Below, in pieces: positions 62,676-64,000 of a stretch of 64,000 bases of DNA. The stretch is from Hymenobacter metallilatus (GTDB taxonomy: Bacteria; Bacteroidota; Bacteroidia; Cytophagales; Hymenobacteraceae), in contig NZ_RWIS01000006.1 in assembly GCF_003944705.1 (NCBI RefSeq), positions 1-64,000 on the forward strand. The letters run 5' to 3'. A program made the position numbers and the translations under genes. Numbering within the stretch: position 1 is the first letter of the stretch; each line of letters begins with the position of its first letter. Below the pieces are notes generated by a model that worked only from the letters and a program-made list of their open reading frames with translations, had not been told where the DNA came from and ran no database searches.

Positions 62676-63365
62676 TCAGCGGCGGCCCAGGGCATACTTT
62701 TCCAGTAACACAGTGTTGCCGGCCCGTTGATACCAGTCATTATACACCAGTTCCACGGTATCCACCTCACATGTACCGATACACGCCTCCTGGTACTTGG
62801 TCAGCCTGGCTATCAGCGCCGGCGCATCGGCGAGGGGCTGTGTGAAACGGATAATGGTGGAATGGGCCGTGTGAATACTATAGCGCGTGTCAATAGATTG
62901 CTGGAGTGCGGAGTGGCGAAAAAACTGTCGGACCGCGTCGCGCAGATTCTCCAGGCCGTCATCCTCCGGAAAGCCCTGCACCATAATACCGCCGGGCGAA
63001 GCCGTGAGGCCCTCATAGCGGATGCGAAACGGCCGCGCCAGCCGCGTAATCTGCCCTACTGCCTGGCGGTAGGCGGCCGGTTCAATCTGGCTAAGGGCGA
63101 AACCGGCGTAACAGGAAATGATAGAGAGGATAGTGAGATGAATATCGGAGGCCGGGTAGTAGTACTGCGCCGGCTCGATGCGCCGGAAATCTACCAGGAT
63201 ACTATCTATTGCGGCTGTTACGGCCGCCGGCGGCCGGGCCAGTAGAGTGAGGCCCCGCCGGGTATCCTGCGCCGAATGCAGCAGCGGGTCCGGGTCGGCC
63301 CCCTCGTGCAGCAGCCGGTGCACCGTGGCGTCCCGCATGGCGGCGTAATGTTCAGGCAGGTTCAT
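62676..63365 (-). CDS. 2H phosphoesterase-like (2'-5' RNA ligase superfamily)
   Basis: 229 residues. The two HxT motifs of the 2H superfamily are visible: DIHLTILSIIS (about residue 75) and HTAHSTIIRF (about residue 167), both with a following hydrophobic strand. These enzymes hydrolyse cyclic or 2'-5' phosphodiester bonds in RNA or nucleotides. The first His is in a slightly altered context. It lies in the VWA/DUF5682 cluster, 32 bases before the Imm51-like gene, suggesting a linked role. Confidence 0.7.
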   Translation of the reverse strand: MNLPEHYAAMRDATVHRLLHEGADPDPLLHSAQDTRRGLTLLARPPAAVTAAIDSILVDFRRIEPAQYYYPASDIHLTILSIISCYAGFALSQIEPAAYRQAVGQITRLARPFRIRYEGLTASPGGIMVQGFPEDDGLENLRDAVRQFFRHSALQQSIDTRYSIHTAHSTIIRFTQPLADAPALIARLTKYQEACIGTCEVDTVELVYNDWYQRAGNTVLLEKYALGRR

Positions 63366-63402
63366 TCGGGGAGTTTGGGTAATGGTTAAAGCGAGCCTTG
63401 TA

Positions 63403-63444
63403 GTTGAACGTCATTCCGAGCGCAGCCGAGGAATGACGTTCAAC
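63403..63444. repeat. Perfect short palindrome upstream of the 2H gene
   Basis: GTTGAACGTCATTCC (63403-63417) and GGAATGACGTTCAAC (63430-63444) are exact complements around GAGCGCAGCCGA. It lies between the DUF5682 gene end and the 2H phosphoesterase gene and belongs to the family at 27663-27690. Confidence 0.8.
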
Positions 63445-63456
63445 GATGGGTACTGA

Positions 63457-64000
63457 TCAAAATCCCAGCAACTCCCTGAGCCCCGGCAGCACCTGTAATC
63501 CTCGTTCCAGGTCGTAATCCTCTTCCCCAACAACCGCAGCCGGCTGGTGTCCTTGCCGGGAAAGGTCCAGCAGCTGGCGGCGTTCGGGCAGGCTGAAATC
63601 GGTGAAGGCGCGGCGCAGCAGGGGCACGATTTCGCGGAAGGTGTCTTCGGGCAGCTCCCCCAGCCAGTCGTTGAGCAAATCGAAGAGGGGGCGGTGGTGG
63701 AGCAGCAGCAGGGCGCTGCCGCTCAAAAAGCCTTCCAGCCAAGCCGTGGCGTAGCTGGTGGGCTGGGCCGGCGAAAGGGCCAGGCCCAGGAACGTGGCGG
63801 CTTCCTCGGGGCTGAGGCGGTGGGCATCAAACAGCAGCCGCCCCGCTGCCCCGGCCAGCAGCCCCGAGGAAGCCGGGTTGCGCAGCACCCCGGCCAGGGC
63901 CGCGTACCAGTCGGTTTCCTGGGCCTCGTCCTGCAGCAGCCGGATGGCCTGGTGGCTGCCTTCGAGGCGGGGCAGCAGCTGGCGGGCCGCGTCATAGTCG
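63457..64000 (-). CDS. DUF5682-family protein, C-terminal part (5' end beyond window)
   Basis: The frame is open from the right window edge to the stop at 63457 (about 181 residues visible). SSGLLAGAAGRLLFDAHRLS, SYATAWLEGFLSGSALLLLH and FREIVPLLRRAFTDFSLPER match my memory of DUF5682 C-termini. These proteins usually belong to clusters with a MoxR ATPase and VWA protein. The visible part contains no catalytic motif. The real start lies off the end of the window. Confidence 0.75.
   Translation of the reverse strand, partial: DYDAARQLLPRLEGSHQAIRLLQDEAQETDWYAALAGVLRNPASSGLLAGAAGRLLFDAHRLSPEEAATFLGLALSPAQPTSYATAWLEGFLSGSALLLLHHRPLFDLLNDWLGELPEDTFREIVPLLRRAFTDFSLPERRQLLDLSRQGHQPAAVVGEEDYDLERGLQVLPGLRELLGF

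Overview
The window looks like a chromosomal segment of a GC-rich Bacteroidetes bacterium, most likely of the Hymenobacter/Cytophagales type. The evidence is a TonB-dependent receptor with a carboxypeptidase-like N-terminal domain, TAnnTTTG-type promoter boxes, an IspG enlarged by an extra central domain, DUF5117/DUF5118 metalloprotease, DUF5682 and DUF6728-like genes, a CrtA-like carotenoid enzyme, and intergenic palindromes typical of such genomes. I saw no rRNA, tRNA, CRISPR array, prophage or intact insertion sequence.

Layout. 0.2-2.5 kb: a tight minus-strand operon of small membrane proteins (three related ones interleaved with a DUF4328-type protein). 2.5-5 kb: a decayed lipoprotein gene, then umuDC behind tandem palindromes. 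5-11 kb: PAP2 phosphatase, small membrane proteins, a quinone oxidoreductase, an NAD(P)-binding protein and two thioredoxin-fold proteins. 11-18 kb: ispG carrying an in-frame palindromic repeat, a small kinase-like protein, and an AraC regulator followed by an SDR. 18-28 kb: leuS, a CrtA-like monooxygenase, a PNPOx-like stress protein, AcpH-like hydrolase, a lipocalin-like lipoprotein, two aldo/keto reductases with an AraC regulator, and an SlyD-like isomerase. 28-43 kb: an SF1 helicase, eutC, a TonB receptor/ACP/TspO-like operon divergent from a MarR regulator, an ECF sigma trio, then eutB and an ethanolamine permease. 42-53 kb: NmrA-like protein, AraC regulator, YghZ-type reductase, an S41 peptidase, a zinc metalloprotease and an AT-rich orphan lipoprotein. 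51-61 kb: a complete RND efflux system, a Cys-rich copper protein and a two-component system. 61-64 kb: VWA protein, Imm51-like protein, 2H phosphoesterase and the 3' end of a DUF5682 gene that continues beyond the window.

How genes work together. Ethanolamine permease, EutB and EutC should import ethanolamine and split it to acetaldehyde and ammonia, although eutC lies about 8 kb from eutB and no microcompartment genes are present. The RND adaptor, permease and outer membrane channel form one export machine, with a kinase/regulator pair and a copper-binding protein next to it. UmuD and UmuC form an error-prone polymerase. Several AraC regulators sit beside NAD(P)-dependent oxidoreductases.

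The most unusual observations are (1) a palindromic intergenic-type repeat translated inside IspG, (2) the TonB receptor-ACP-TspO-like operon with a matched inverted repeat in the shared promoter region with a MarR gene, (3) an Imm51-like and a 2H phosphoesterase gene between VWA and DUF5682 genes, and (4) several families of large, nearly perfect palindromes, some nested in one another. Start sites were chosen by eye, and several (TTG or GTG) are inferences noted in the entries.
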